Shown here: positions 36,101 through 47,331 of the stretch, in pieces | Numbering within the stretch: position 1 is the stretch's first letter | How the letters are laid out: every line of letters starts with the position of its first letter | Origin: Craterostigma plantagineum | Lineage: Eukaryota > Streptophyta > Magnoliopsida > Lamiales > Linderniaceae | Length of the DNA: 64,000 bases | Reading direction: 5' to 3' | NCBI GenBank assembly: GCA_027422505.1 | Contig: JAPQWV010000306.1 | Location: 1 to 64,000, forward strand | Position numbers and translations under genes: made by a program | Notes under the pieces: model-generated | The model's database searches: none | Told to the model about the DNA's origin: nothing | The model's input: only the letters and a program-made list of their open reading frames with translations

Positions 36101-36718
36101 CGAGAAGAATTAAGCGAGAGCGACCTGCCGTTCCTGCCTGCCGAGGAGGTGTACCGTCTATACCAGCTATACGTCGAGAAGTACAAGGGTCCTCAAGGCT
36201 TCATCAAGAAAGAAGGTCCCGAGGGACTCTACCGGTTTATGATGCGACAAGTCAAGTACTTCGCCGCTCACGACCTTCAGATGGCTCTGGAGATCAACAT
36301 GAAGAAGGTTAACATGACTGTCCCGCTCAACGAATGACCTAAGATCGAAGGGCTTCCCAACAACCACGTACACATCAGCTCAGTCTTAGGGATCAGTTAT
36401 CACAATCCGATCGCGTAGAAGACTAGGTTGATGCTGAAGACTGAGGTTCACAAGTTTTGTGATGGGACGCTCAAGGTCATCAGGCAGAACATAGAGAAAA
36501 GGTTGGAAGAGATCAACAGAGAGACAATGCTGAAGCTTCATAGGTTCGTGAGAGAACAACCGCTCATGATGGAACTACTTGATGACATCGAATAGCGATT
36601 GTATCTGAGGAATACGCTGAGGAACTTCGAGCATGCGCTGGACTTGCGCAGGTCATACTATGCTCGACGAGGACAGATGGCGCGGAAGAGCAATCAAGCA
36701 CAAAGGGGGAGAATGTAG
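33165..36718 (+). pseudogene. Copia extra ORF (aORF), P copy
   Basis: The most complete collinear copy, about 1,184 codons with several stops and frameshifts. Start ATG 33165 gives MDHYPTYNHIYEKNLYL. N-terminal domain: LDLTTFRCPDEIM, VPMLYLQQFWGRIKSLV, then, in another frame, FGIINKCLSPKHAGFDKGND, KRSKNVPYARWF and PRLPPGGNYQPPKLKFF (33445-34047). The middle is acidic and Pro/Thr/Glu-rich (34152-34650), then Arg/Asp/Ser-rich (35100-35380). The C-terminal domain (35764-36600) holds YQLYVEKYKGPQGFIKKEG, DLQMALEINMKKVNM, HKFCDGTLKVIR and MELLDDIE. It ends QRGRM-stop, the stop TAG at 36716-36718 lying inside the LTR. No transmembrane segment, nuclease or protease motif was recognised. Function unknown; capsid accessory or env-position protein are guesses. 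Confidence 0.8.
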
Positions 36719-37059
36719 AATACACCTTGTAATTGCTCTTTGATTTCATTAGCTATCTCCGTAGATTGGGGCTTTTATTACATTTGTCCTTAGTTTAGGA
36801 TTACCTTGTTATTTATAACAAGTATGTGTGGTATAAATACTTGTACAAACATTGAGCTTAATGGAGAATTTTAGTCAATTGATCCGAAAGGCTTTCAAAT
36901 CATATTCTAGAGAAATCAGAATTCATTCTCTCACTACTCGAAATCTCTCTCGAAGCTCTAAACGAAAGGTTTTCAATCGAAATCTAAAGTTCATTATTTT
37001 AATCGATTGCCTTAGAGTTCAAGTCTAGGATCTAGGAGTTGATAAATTAGAACCTAACA
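36714..37059 (+). mobile_element. P 3' LTR (346 bp)
   Basis: Starts TGTAGAATACACC right after polypurine tract AAAGGGGGAGAA and ends GAACCTAACA, followed by AATTG, the duplication also found at 22690. Contains TATAAATAC near 36831. Its overlap with the extra-ORF stop codon is seen in all three family members. Confidence 0.92.
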
Positions 37060-37450
37060 AATTGCATGCTTATCTTCAACATCTGATCAAAGAACTAAAG
37101 ATGTTGTCGCACCTAGGACTACACTTATGATTCAATTCATGAAGAACTATTTAGGCTATGAGTCGCGCTAATTTGGACGGTGAGTGACTTTCCTGCATAT
37201 GGAATGTTGTTTGGTTGGGGTACGTCAAGGAGACTGGGTTGGCAAATTTGCATGGAAGATATTATTTGAAATATGGTAAAAAGATTTGTTATTTTGACCG
37301 TCATCATTGTTCTTTACATTTAGAGGAAAGACAAGCGATTTTATCAACGGTAAAGTCGAGAGAAGGGGTCCACCAAAGAGGTTATCAGTTGGGAAATATG
37401 GGAGCTATTAGGAATATTTTAGAAATGTCCAATGTATTTATTCTAATTCT
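37060..37450 (+). pseudogene. CACTA TNP2 transposase, right half
   Basis: Continues the TNP2 reading interrupted at 22694. Blocks are HAYLQHLIKELKMLSHLGLH (37064-37125), then SDFPAYGMLFGW (about 37183-37218) and, in the frame from 37215, YLKYGKKICYFDRHH, which matches the FDFHRRFL-type zone of TNP2. Frameshifted and with stops. No CACTA terminal repeats were found, so this is an internal relic of a larger element. Confidence 0.82.
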
Positions 37451-37459
37451 TCTCTGATA

Positions 37460-38593
37460 CTCTAAAATGTAATTTATATGTAGTGTTGTGGTTGTAATGG
37501 GCTTGTTAGGGACCCAGGGCTTAATACCTTTCCAAGGTATTTAAGCCTAAACCCTAGCCATAATTAATCTAAGTTTCCATTTTGCTAATTTACTTCACGT
37601 ACGCAAACTCTCAAAAGCCTCCAAACACTGTTCACGTATTCTACGAAGGTTTTAATCTTTATCAAAGTGTTCTTGGATAATCTGGAATTACAAGTGTAGG
37701 TGAGGAAACTTCGTTAAAAGTGAAAAATCGAGTCTTGAGCTATTTCTGCAGAGTTTTTCAAATTTCACCACGCAGACAAAAATCAAACTTTCCAAGTTGT
37801 TTTTCAGTTGTTTTTCTGGGCTCTTCTAGCGTTACCGTGCACTACTATCAGTTCTGAGGATTTTCAATCCAGTTGCTGCCGATATAAAGTTCTTGGAAAT
37901 ATTTCAGTCTGCGAAGAGAAGAAACCTTTGTTCTTCATTCTGTTTCTAACTTTGCGAACGGCGAAGTATTAGGGTTTTAGGTTCGCCAACTCAAGGATTT
38001 CTACCTCAAGGCTACTTCACGAATCAAGTCCGCACTCCATGGTTGGCGAATTCTAAAGTCCACGCATCGACACACGTCGCGAAGTACCATCTTGCGGGTT
38101 TGAAGTTCACGAGCGTTATATTTTCAAAGATCAACGCCTCAGATTCAATTTCACACTTCATGAATCCAGTACCCATTTTGCGAACTCAGATCACTTTTCG
38201 AATTCTCGATCACTTTGCGAACTCAGCCCACTTTGCGAATCAAGTCTACTTTGCGAATCCTAGTTCTAAAGTCAGTTCCCGAGTCCTCACACCAACTCTC
38301 GGCACGAACACTTCGCAAACCCGAATAACTTCACCAACTTAAATCAGTTTCATGAACCTATATAATTGGACGAGTCCGCGAACTACCAGACCATTTCGCG
38401 AAGTACTCCTCCACTATTACAATTCGCAAACGAGATCTAATCTTCAATTCATAAAACCACGTACCAAGCCTAATTTTGTGAACCAAATCTTGTCTCAAAG
38501 TTAATTCTCAAAATTCAATTTTGATCAAATTCTTCAATTAAGGTTTAATTTTCCTCACATTACACGTTAACGATCATATCCAAAACACAAGAG
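37460..38593 (+). mobile_element. C3 upstream region (possible LTR and leader)
   Basis: Non-coding DNA before C3 gag. A TATA-like GGTATTTAAGCC at about 37538 followed by CTAAACCCTAGCC could be an LTR promoter. No convincing PBS or LTR pair was found. At 38174-38267 there is a degenerate minisatellite of five 18-19 bp units around CTTTGCGAACTCA, and TTTGCGAA/TTCGCGAA motifs are scattered from 37900 to 38420. Confidence 0.45.
38174..38267 (+). repeat. 18-19 bp minisatellite (CTTTGCGAACTCA units)
   Basis: Five consecutive units: ATTTTGCGAACTCAGATCA, CTTTTCGAATTCTCGATCA, CTTTGCGAACTCAGCCCA, CTTTGCGAATCAAGTCTA, CTTTGCGAATCCTAGTTC. The TTTGCGAA core is almost invariant and the tail variable. Located in the leader of C3. 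Confidence 0.8.
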
Positions 38594-41030
38594 ATGGACT
38601 CCTTAAGCATGGGAAATGATGTTAGACCTCCCATCATCAGACATGGAGAGTATGCAGTCTGGAAAAGAAAATTCATTAATTTCATCGAGAGCAAGGACAA
38701 TTTAGATAACCTGTTGGAATCTATTTACAACGGACCTAAACAGTACTGGACCCTCATCCCAACCACTACCACAACTACTCCTTCAAGAGAAGAACATAGC
38801 ATCTTGAAGACTCTCAATCAATGTAGTGACGAAGAAAAGCTGCGACTTAAGGCCGATAAAGTCGCAAAATCATACATGATGCAAGCAATTCCCAACGACA
38901 TTCTGATGCAACTCGAATGTGGTGAAAGTGCGAAAGAAATGTGGGGTGCCCTACGGATTATTATGCAGGGAACAGAAGTGAACACAATGGCAAGAATGGC
39001 AAATACCCTCATCTCATATGATCGCTTCAGGCAGACAAAGGAGAAACTCTTCAAGAAATATTTCATCGATTCCTTGTCCTCCTAAATGAACTAAAGATGA
39101 ATGGAATTATGAAAAATGTAATGGGGTCAACATCAAGTTCCTTGGATCAGTTCATCCAAAATGGGAATCAACAGCAATCATGATGAGACAATTGAACGAT
39201 TTGACCAAGGTCAGCATCCACACCCTATTTAATCATCTCAATCAACACTCCAATTACATGGAGAAAAGAACGGAGGAAGCTAGGCCAGTGGGAAGCGACA
39301 CACTTGCACTTATGTCCGAACAATCATCAAGAAAGAATGCCAAGGACAAGGAGATCATTCAGTCATCGCAAGCTCCGGAAGGAGGAGATTCAGACTCTGA
39401 TGGAGAACTCAAGGACCTCACAAAACATGGGGATAAGAAGATTACACTCAAGGAACTTGCAAAACAACTCGCATTGGTCTCAAACTTCGTACAAAAGAAA
39501 TACTATAAGAAGCATGGATACCCATCCAACCGTCAAAGAATTTCCTCCAATTCAAAAGGAAAGGCTCAAGAAGAAGAACAGAATTCTGAAACCGCTCCTC
39601 AAGCCATAGAATGTTTCAACTGCAGAAAACCTGAACATTTTGCCAAAGAATGCAGATTGCCCAAGAAGAAGGACGTCAACTATTGTCGTAGAAAGGTACA
39701 ATTGGCCGAGCAGGAGAAAGGAATGGTCTTGATGGCTGAACAGGATCATTGGCTTGAGGACACCTCAGACAGCGAGGAGAGAACATGGCCCTAATGGCCA
39801 AACTTGATGATAAAGAAGATGGAACTGAAGCAGAAGGGAGTGAGCCAGAGAGGGAAACCGCCGACAATAGATACGGTTGGGTAAGCGAAACAGACTACGA
39901 CTCATTATTTAAAATGCAAAATTAATTTTAACTCTATGTAAATCTAACAAACAAGGGAAAAAGAAAATTAGAGAATTAGAAGGAAATCTACATAATAATC
40001 TGCTAAAGAAAGGTATTACCGATGCACCCTATTTATATGATATCAAATATATGTAGTTAGGTTGTATGGCAGAACTTATGCCTTTTGTCAGTGACTCCGA
40101 AACTATACCGGGAAAGGATGAGACACATAAAAAGGCAGAGATATCATTTCATTATACATAATTAAATGATAGTTATAAAGAAAGAAAATGTTCAGCAATA
40201 ACTGAATTTGAGTGTGAAATCCGTCCTAGTGAGAAAGATACCCCAGAAGAATCAACAAGTGAGGCATCGACATCAAAGTATGCATCAGGCTATATGCCTG
40301 ATTGCATAAAGAAGTCAGTGATCTACACTCCACTCTCAAAAGAGAAAAAAATTCCTTCAATGAAGAAAGGAAGAAACTTTTCGAGAAAATCTCCACACTA
40401 AAAGAAAAATTACGACTACATTAAAATTCATATACCTTGATTTCGCATGACAAAATTTCTTGCACTAATACTTTGAAATTTTAAAGACCCATCAAAGAGT
40501 CACTGAAAGGTCAAGTCTGGGTTAGAAAGGAAGATATTTTGAAGGAGAAACGCGATTTTAACGAGTCTTTTGTCATAGATTGTTTTCCTTAGAAAACTTT
40601 TGTATCGTCTTTATTTTCTCATGTATCGCAAAACACATCATCTAATACAAAAAATCATTTTCCCACGCGTAATTGCTTTACCAAACAAACTCACAAAACG
40701 ATTTTCAAAGACACGCCTTTAAAGAAAAAGAACCTATCAAAAGCGAAAACTGCAACATAACACACAAAACAAGAAGAGACTCCAAGACGTGTTTCTAAAG
40801 CCAAAACAATCAAGCTCCACTCCTGAAAAAATGGGTTTCAAAGCTTAAGACTGAAGAAACCCAAATCAAAGCTCTAAAAACACTTCATGACTCTGTGAGT
40901 AACAGTAAGTCTTCCGCTGACCATAATAAATCTAGGCTGGGTAGAGAGTCTAGACGGACTAACAAGCACAACAGAGGTGGACCCATTTTAAATGGATACC
41001 TAAAACCCTCTAGTTTGATTTGTAGGCCCC
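38594..41030 (+). pseudogene. C3 copia gag
   Basis: Start ATG 38594 (MDSLSMGNDVRPPIIRHGEY) with EYAVWKRKFINFIESKD, the capsid N-terminal pattern. Then come KADKVAKSYMMQAIPNDIL and MWGALRIIMQGTE in the first frame (to 39085). A frameshift leads to 39180-39794, which contains an intact zinc knuckle CFNCRKPEHFAKEC (C-X2-C-X4-H-X4-C) and QDHWLEDTSDSEERTW, like the N2 and P gags. The tail to about 41030 is frame-broken, Lys-rich and coiled-coil-like. C3 is therefore related to the E1/P/N2 family but distinct. Intact gag would form the particle and bind RNA. Confidence 0.87.
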
Positions 41031-41034
41031 GCAT

Positions 41035-42500
41035 ATGTGGTATCTAGATTCAGGTTCCTCCACACACATGACCGGGAAGAAAGGAATATTGAGCAACTAT
41101 GTCGATAGGCCAGGTGGACTAGTGCACTTTGGAAACAGCAATGGAGCCAGAAACCTTGGTTACGGAGATCTTATATGCAATAGACTCACAATCAAAGAAG
41201 TTTCGTATGTTGAAGGGCTGACACACAACCTCTTATCTATAGGACAGTTCAGTGACATCGGACTCCAAGTGGTGTTTCAAAAAAGGACGTGCAAAATTCT
41301 CAACGCCAATAGTGATGAACTTCTCACTGGAACTCGCAAGACAAATCTCTATACCATCGACATTAGACCCGTCAGACCAAAGACAAATATCGGCCTAACT
41401 CCTGAGCAACATCAATTCAGAATAACTTATGGTACCAGCGGCTATCTCATCTAAATTTCAAGACTCTCAACAAGCTGGCGACCAATAAACTGGCTATTGA
41501 ACTTCCGCCACTAAAATACCAAAAGGAACATCTATGCCCGGCTTGTGAGAAAGAAAAAATGAAAAAGGCATCTCACCCATCAAAACACACCGCATCGACT
41601 CAACATCCACTTGAGCTATTACACATCGACCTATGTGGCTTAATGCAAACAGACAGCAGCAGTGAAAAGCGATATATGATGGTTATTGTAGATGACTACT
41701 CACGCTATACTTGGGTCCGATTCTTACGGACAAAATCAGAGACGGTTGAACACATTCAAAATCTCATCAAGACAACGTAGAACTTACTGCATCGTAGTGT
41801 TAAAGTAATTCGATCTGACAATGGAACTGAATAGAATCAACAGCTCAGTGATTTCTACAACTCTCTAGGGATTACTCAATAATTCTCCGCTATCCACACG
41901 CCCCAACAGAATGGAGTCGTAGAAAGGAGAAACCGAACGCTTGTAGAAGCTGCCCGAACAATGCTAATATAATCATCGTTACCTCATTTTCTCTGGGCAG
42001 AAGCCATGAACACTGCTTGCTACACTCAGAATCAAACAAACATTCATCTAAGATTTGAAAAGACGCCTTATGAGCTAATAAATGAAAGATTACCCAATAT
42101 TGCCCACTTGAGAATATTTGGATACAAATGCTTCGTCGCCAACGACCGTGAAGACAAATCTAAAATTGATCTAAAGGCCACAAAAGGAATTTTTGTGGGC
42201 TAGTCTGCAAATCTAAGGCATACAGGGTATATCTTCGTGAAAGAAGAATGATCATTGAAAGTGTAAATGTCACTTTTGATGAGGAACTCGAACCAACAAC
42301 ACTAGGTTCTACTCAATCACGTATGGAATTAGGAAAGTCCTCCAGTGGCGCTTCTGAGCAAAACCGTTCAAAAACAGGATTAGACGAAGAAAAGTTGGGA
42401 TAGAACCCACAATATGCTACTTGCAACTCAAGACATGGCAACCCAACGTGTTTTAGTCAACAAACTCTAGAGGAAATGCATCTTGATCAACTCTTTGAGC
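41035..42500 (+). pseudogene. C3 protease and integrase
   Basis: Protease block MWYLDSGSSTHMTGKKGIL at 41035. A pre-integrase zinc region with CPACEKEKM follows near 41536-41560. Integrase core: first Asp in LELLHIDLCG (about 41615-41640), VIVDDYSRYTWVRFLRTK (41680-41735), second Asp in IRSDNGTE (about 41810-41830, followed by a stop), and Glu in PQQNGVVERRNRTLVEAA (41900-41955). The C-terminal part has TPYELINERLPNIAHLRIFG (42063-42120). In-frame stops at about 41778, 41832, 41878 and 42200 make it inactive. Residues of the DDE triad themselves are still readable. Confidence 0.88.
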
Positions 42501-44313
42501 ATAAGTACTTCTCTCCAAACTGAAACAAGACAACCTTCGATCCAATTCCTAATACAGAACCCAGTTCATACCCATCCACTTCTGAATCAGAACCCATTCC
42601 TGAACAAATGGTTCCACCCTTAGATATCGATAACGCGATCCCTACAGCACAAACAGAAGGCTCACGGGCTTCTGCTAGCAATGCTACCACCTCTGGGATC
42701 GAGTATCCACTTAACGAGGGATTAGATATGGATGAAACTACACTACCTCACGAGAAGAAATGGGTTCAAAGTAACCCTACAGATCAAATCATATGAGATC
42801 CCAATGTAGGAGTAAAGACTAAAGGTTCGCGATCAAACAAGTGTAATTTTACTTGTTTCTTGAGCCAAATAGAACCTACCAGAGTAATCAACACACTACG
42901 TGACCCAAACTGGATAGTAGCTATGCAAGAGGAAATCAATCAGTTCGAGCGTCTCCAGGTCTGGAACTTAGTTCCTCGTCCAAAGGCAAGACAGTAATTG
43001 GAACGAAATGGGCATTTAAAAATAAGAAAGACAAGGACGGTGTGGTAATCCGGAACAAGGCTCGACTTGTCGCCAAGGGATACAATCAACAAGAAGGAAT
43101 CGACTACGATCAGACATTTGCTCCTGTAACAAGAATTGAGGCGATCAGATTGCTCCTAGCCTATGCAGCTCACAAAGACTTCATTGTCTATCAAATGGAC
43201 GTAAAGACCGCCTTCGTGGATTTTGAAGGAAGAAGTATATGTCTCACAGCCAGATGGATTTCTCAATATAGAGCATCCAGACTTTGTATACAAACTTGAT
43301 AAGGCACTATATGGGCTAAAGCAAGCTCCAAGGGCATGGTACGAAGTTTTATCAGACTTTCTAATCAAATCTGGCTTCACGAAAGGGAAAATTGATACCA
43401 CGATGTTCGTCAAGAAAGATGTTCTGACATCATGCTTGTACAAACCTACGTGGAGGACATCGGTTCTAGAAACCCAGAGCTCTGTGTCGAATTTAGCACT
43501 CTGATGAAGTCACAGTTTGAAATGAGTATGATTAGAGAGATGTCCTTCTTCCTTGGATTGCAAATCAAGCAACTCCAACATGGTATCTTTATCAATCAGT
43601 CCAAGTACATTCACTACATTCTCGGAAAATATGGGATAGACAAGAGCAAATCTTCAAGTACTCCAATGTCGACTTCGTGTGGCGCCGTCTGTGGGAACCT
43701 TGACATTTTTCCATGGGAGTTTATAGTTCGCTGCTCATCTCACTGCCAGCCAACCAGATATTCTTTTTTCCACATGCCTATGCGCTCGATTCCAAGCTAA
43801 TCCAAAGGACTCGCATCTTCATGCCGTCAAGAGAATTCTGAAGTATCTAAAAGGCACTCCAGACCTCGAACTTTGGTATCCTAAAAACTCAGGTATGAAA
43901 CTAATTGGATATTCTGATGCAGATTTTGCAGGCTACAGATTGGACAGGAAAAGCACATCGGGCAACATCCAATTCCTTGGAGACAAACTCGTATGTTGGG
44001 CTTCTAAGAAACAAAATTGTGTGTCGACTTCCACGGCAGAAGCGGAATATGTTGCCGCCGCAAGTTGTTGCTCACAAAATTTGTGGATCAGAACTCAACT
44101 ACGAGATTACGGATTTGATATCAATAAAATTCCTATTTATTGTTATTCCAAAAGTGTATAGCAATAACGTGCAATCAAGTTCACCATTCACGCACTAAGC
44201 ACATAGACCTATGATATCATTTCATAAAGGACCAAGTAGGCATAATTGAAATGTATTTCGCAATACAGAGATTCAACTAGCGGACTTGTTTACAAAAGCA
44301 TTGGATGAGAAAC
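42501..44313 (+). pseudogene. C3 reverse transcriptase and RNase H, interrupted by N2
   Basis: The linker LPHEKKWVQSNPTDQII lies at 42740-42795. RT blocks are [20 protein letters not shown] (43046-43105), YQMDVKTAF (about 43190), [19 protein letters not shown] (43298-43353) and [14 protein letters not shown] (43436-43475). The last has YVDD changed to YVED with the following residues deleted. RNase H: GYSDADFAGYRLDRKSTSG (43906-43960), STSTAEAEYVAAASCCSQ (44026-44080), YCYSKSV. The tail DLFTKALDEK stops exactly where the N2 LTR begins (44314). A frameshift near 43215 and others disable it. No C3 3' LTR remains visible. Confidence 0.88.
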
Positions 44314-44664
44314 TGTTAGGTCCTCGTTTGTCAACTCAATCAATCCTAGGCATGAATTCTAAGGAAATCGAATAGAATTGTTGAACTTTGAATTTCGATC
44401 GAAAATCTTCACTTGAAGAACACGAGAGAGAAATCCTTTAGTGTGAGAAGCTTTTGCTGTTTCTCTCTCTAGAATTGAATTCGGCAGCCTTTCGGATTGA
44501 TTCTCTGAATTTCTGTATTAGGCTCAATGTTTGTACAACTATTTATACCAAACAGACTTGGTATAAATATCAAACTAGTCCTAATCTAAGGACTACTATA
44601 CATAAAGCCCCTAATTACAAGGACAATTGATGAAATCAAGCACAATTAAAATGAATACTCTACA
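44314..44664 (-). mobile_element. N2 3' LTR (351 bp)
   Basis: Minus orientation TGTAGAGTATTC (44664) to GAGGACCTAACA (44314). TATAAATAG-type motif on the minus strand near 44545. The purine tract CAAAGGGAGAGAA precedes it. Left flank is the RNase H end of C3. Confidence 0.92.
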
Positions 44665-46263
44665 TTCTCTCCCTTTGTGCTTGATTTTCCTTTCGCTCTA
44701 TTTGTCCTCGTCGGGCATAGTACGACCCGCGCAAGCCCAGCGCATGCTCATAATTCCTGAGCGTTTCCTCAGCTTCAGGCTCTCCTCGATGTCATCTAGT
44801 AATTCCATCAGGAGCGGCTGTTCTCTCACGAACCGATGAATTCTCAGCATCGTCTCTCGGTTGATTTCTTCCAACTTGTGCTCTATATTCCTCCTGATGA
44901 CCTTGAGCGTTCAACTCTGGTAGCCTTGGGATATCTTGCTGGTAGTCTTCACCTTCCTGAAGTTCTTCATCTTCTATAAGCACGAGGTCTACCGAGGCTT
45001 GTTGTAGGAAGTGTCGAACGTCCTGAAGCCGTTGTCTTTGATGCTCATCGGGCATGGAATGGGTTATCCACTGTCCTTCGAATATGTATTTTTCTAGGAC
45101 CTCGTGTGGGTTGACACCATCTCCTAACGATCCCGGTTGGTCTGGAGCAGGAGGGAGTCGCTTGAGTCTGTGCTAGGGTGACGAGCATGGCAGCACTTGC
45201 TTCTTCTTCTGGAAGCAAGGGGCTTGAGATGGTCAGTGGTGTGGGCGGAGCTGTCCTTATTTGAAAGGTTGGTTGGTCGATGTGGGTTTGGGTTTGGGTT
45301 TGAGTGGTGCGGCGCGTGGTGGTGGTTGTTTGGGTAGTGGTAGTGGGTTGTGAGGCTCCAACGACTTTTTTACTTGTCTGAGTTGCGCCAGGGTTCTCTC
45401 TCTGACCCCTTGTGATTATCCTTGTCCTCTTCTCCCCCTTAGGAAGGCTCTGATCGTCTGAGTCTTCATGTCGTCGTTTGGAGTGGGAGCCTTGTCCGCG
45501 GCACGTTCCTGATGGGTCAGGACGATCAACGAGACGGTGGAAGATATCTTCTTCTTCCGGCGTTTGAGTGATCAATCCAACAGCCTGGCGACAAGAATTG
45601 AGTAGAGACTGATGGGTACGGTGGCATGATTTATTAGGTTGTGGGTGAGGATGGGTGTTGGTGTTTGTGAGGATAATATGGGTAGAGTGGGTGTGAGGAT
45701 GGGTTGTGATCAAGACGGCTCCGAGACGGGTGCTTTCCCACGATCTTGGCGGGACGTCTCGATGGCATTGCGCACGCTCTCCATAATTTTGTCTTCAAAA
45801 TCCTTCAGCGCATTAGCGATAGCGGCATGAAGTCTGTCTTCAGTCACGTACGGAGCGCACGGCTCCGTTGTGGATGGTTCAGGATGACTGATGTCGCCTG
45901 TTATCAACCCTTGAGCTAACACCGGCTCCTCAGGTTGGCTCGCAGTCACTTGAGGTTGTGACGGTTGGAAACTTCCACCCAATCCTTGAGTCGAATCTTG
46001 AAGATTCTCCTCTATGGGTGCTGTGACAGGTTCAGTGGGAACCTGTGTATCAGACACTGGAGCTTTCGGTTGTGACGCCTGGCGCCGACGAGGGCGGGGA
46101 GTGATCGCTGGTGCCAAAGAGATGCACGGACAAGGAGCGGCTCCTGGCAGGCTTGTAGGCGAAGGGGTACATGAACGAACCGATCCGACACACGAATGAG
46201 AGGGGATCCTGAGACTGACAATGTACGGGCGTGTCAGGCTAAGAATCGTATAAAAGAATTGAT

Positions 46264-46400
46264 AGTACTACTCATATCACCAAGGTCGACCTACCTTTTC
46301 GGGAGTCCATCCGAGAGAACTTCAAAGTTAAGCGTGCTTGGCTTGAAACAATCTTGGGATGGGTGACCCCCTGGGAAGTTTGCCCAGGGTGCGTGTGAGC
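46264..46400 (+). promoter_or_regulatory. 5S rRNA-like Pol III promoter region in Cassandra LTR 1
   Basis: This resembles plant 5S rRNA from its 5' part through the internal control region. The A-box-like AAAGTTAAGCGTGC (46324-46337) and C-box-like GGGATGGGTGACC (46356-46368) are kept, then CCTGGGAAG. The 5' region (GTACTACTCATATCACCAAGG) is diverged from the 5S gene. It is an element-borne 5S derivative, not a 5S gene. Known for Cassandra; transcription here is untested. Confidence 0.85.
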
Positions 46401-46801
46401 GAGGACGAAGCACGCTGAAAGGTTAAGTGGTGGTATAGTGGAGCCAGACTATCAGTCGGAGTGTGGTGGGCGCAACCCCATATGTCCCGGTAGGGACGGA
46501 TGCTACAGTGACACCCGGTATGGGACGGGATGTTACAGGTGGTATCAGAGCACAACCTCTCGCGGTACAGTGCTGCTTCGGGGACGAACCAGGCGGAAGC
46601 TGGTGGGCATGTGACGCCCGGGGCCGACGAGGGCGGGGAGTGATCGCCGGTGCCAAAGAGATGCACGGACAAGGAGCGGCTCCTGGCAGGCTTCTAGGCG
46701 AAGGGGTAACCGATCCGACACCCGAATGAGAGGGGATCCTGAGACTGACAATGTATGGCCGTGTCAGGCTAGGAATCGTATAAAAGAATTGATAGTACTA
46801 C

Positions 46802-46935
46802 TCATATCACCAAGGTCGACCTACCTTTTCGGGAGTCCATCCGAGAGAACTTCAAAGTTAAGCGTGCTTGACTTGAAGCAATCTTGGGATGGGTGACCCC
46901 CCAGGATGTTTGCCCAGGGTGTGTGTGAGCGAGGA
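46802..46935 (+). promoter_or_regulatory. 5S rRNA-like region in Cassandra LTR 2
   Basis: Same region as in LTR 1, with AAAGTTAAGCGTGC near 46854-46867 and GGGATGGGTGACC near 46886-46898. The following segment is altered (CCCCAGGATGTTTG instead of CCTGGGAAG). Confidence 0.8.
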
Positions 46936-47331
46936 CGAAGCACGCTGAAAGGTTAAGTGGTGGTACAGTGGGGCCAGACTATCAGTCGGAGTGTGGTGGG
47001 CCCAACCCCATAAGTCCCGGTAGGGACGGATGCTACAGTGACACCCGGTATGGGATGGGATTTTACAGGTGGTATCAGAGCACAACCTCTCGCAGTACGG
47101 TGCTGGTTCGGGGACGAACCAGGCGGACGCTGGTGGGCATGTGACGCCCGGGGCCGACGAGGGCGAGGAGTGATCGCCGGTGCCAAAGAGATGCACGGAC
47201 AAGGAGCAGCTCCTGGCAGGCTTCTAGGCGAAGGGGTACATGAACGAACCGATCCGACACCCGAATGAGACGGGATCCTGAGACTGACAATGTATGGGCG
47301 TGTCAGGCTAAGAATTGTATAAAAGAATTGA

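Larger units (their letters stand above)
22695..37059. mobile_element. 14.4 kb composite retroelement insertion (P with C2 and inverted parts), TSD AATTG
   Basis: Both sides carry the identical 5-bp AATTG (22690-22694 and 37060-37064), and the interrupted TNP2 reading continues across. The left end is a minus-oriented partial LTR (starts TGTTAGG) and the right end a plus-oriented LTR (ends CCTAACA). Both outer termini are therefore U5 ends, each next to the 3' end of the internal region. A normal element has one U3 and one U5 end. Inside are plus-strand gag, the second copia C2, a minus-oriented leader plus LTR, and plus-strand RT, spacer and extra ORF. Confidence 0.75.

Noticed and set aside
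46264..46400. Genuine 5S rRNA gene
   Set aside because: Only the internal promoter and parts of the 5S sequence are similar; it lies within an LTR with PBS-bearing internal domains, so it is a Cassandra-type derivative.
46463..47268. Several open frames of 61-114 codons on both strands within 46014-47663
   Set aside because: They repeat in each Cassandra LTR copy and are shadows of the non-coding LTR/5S-like sequence.
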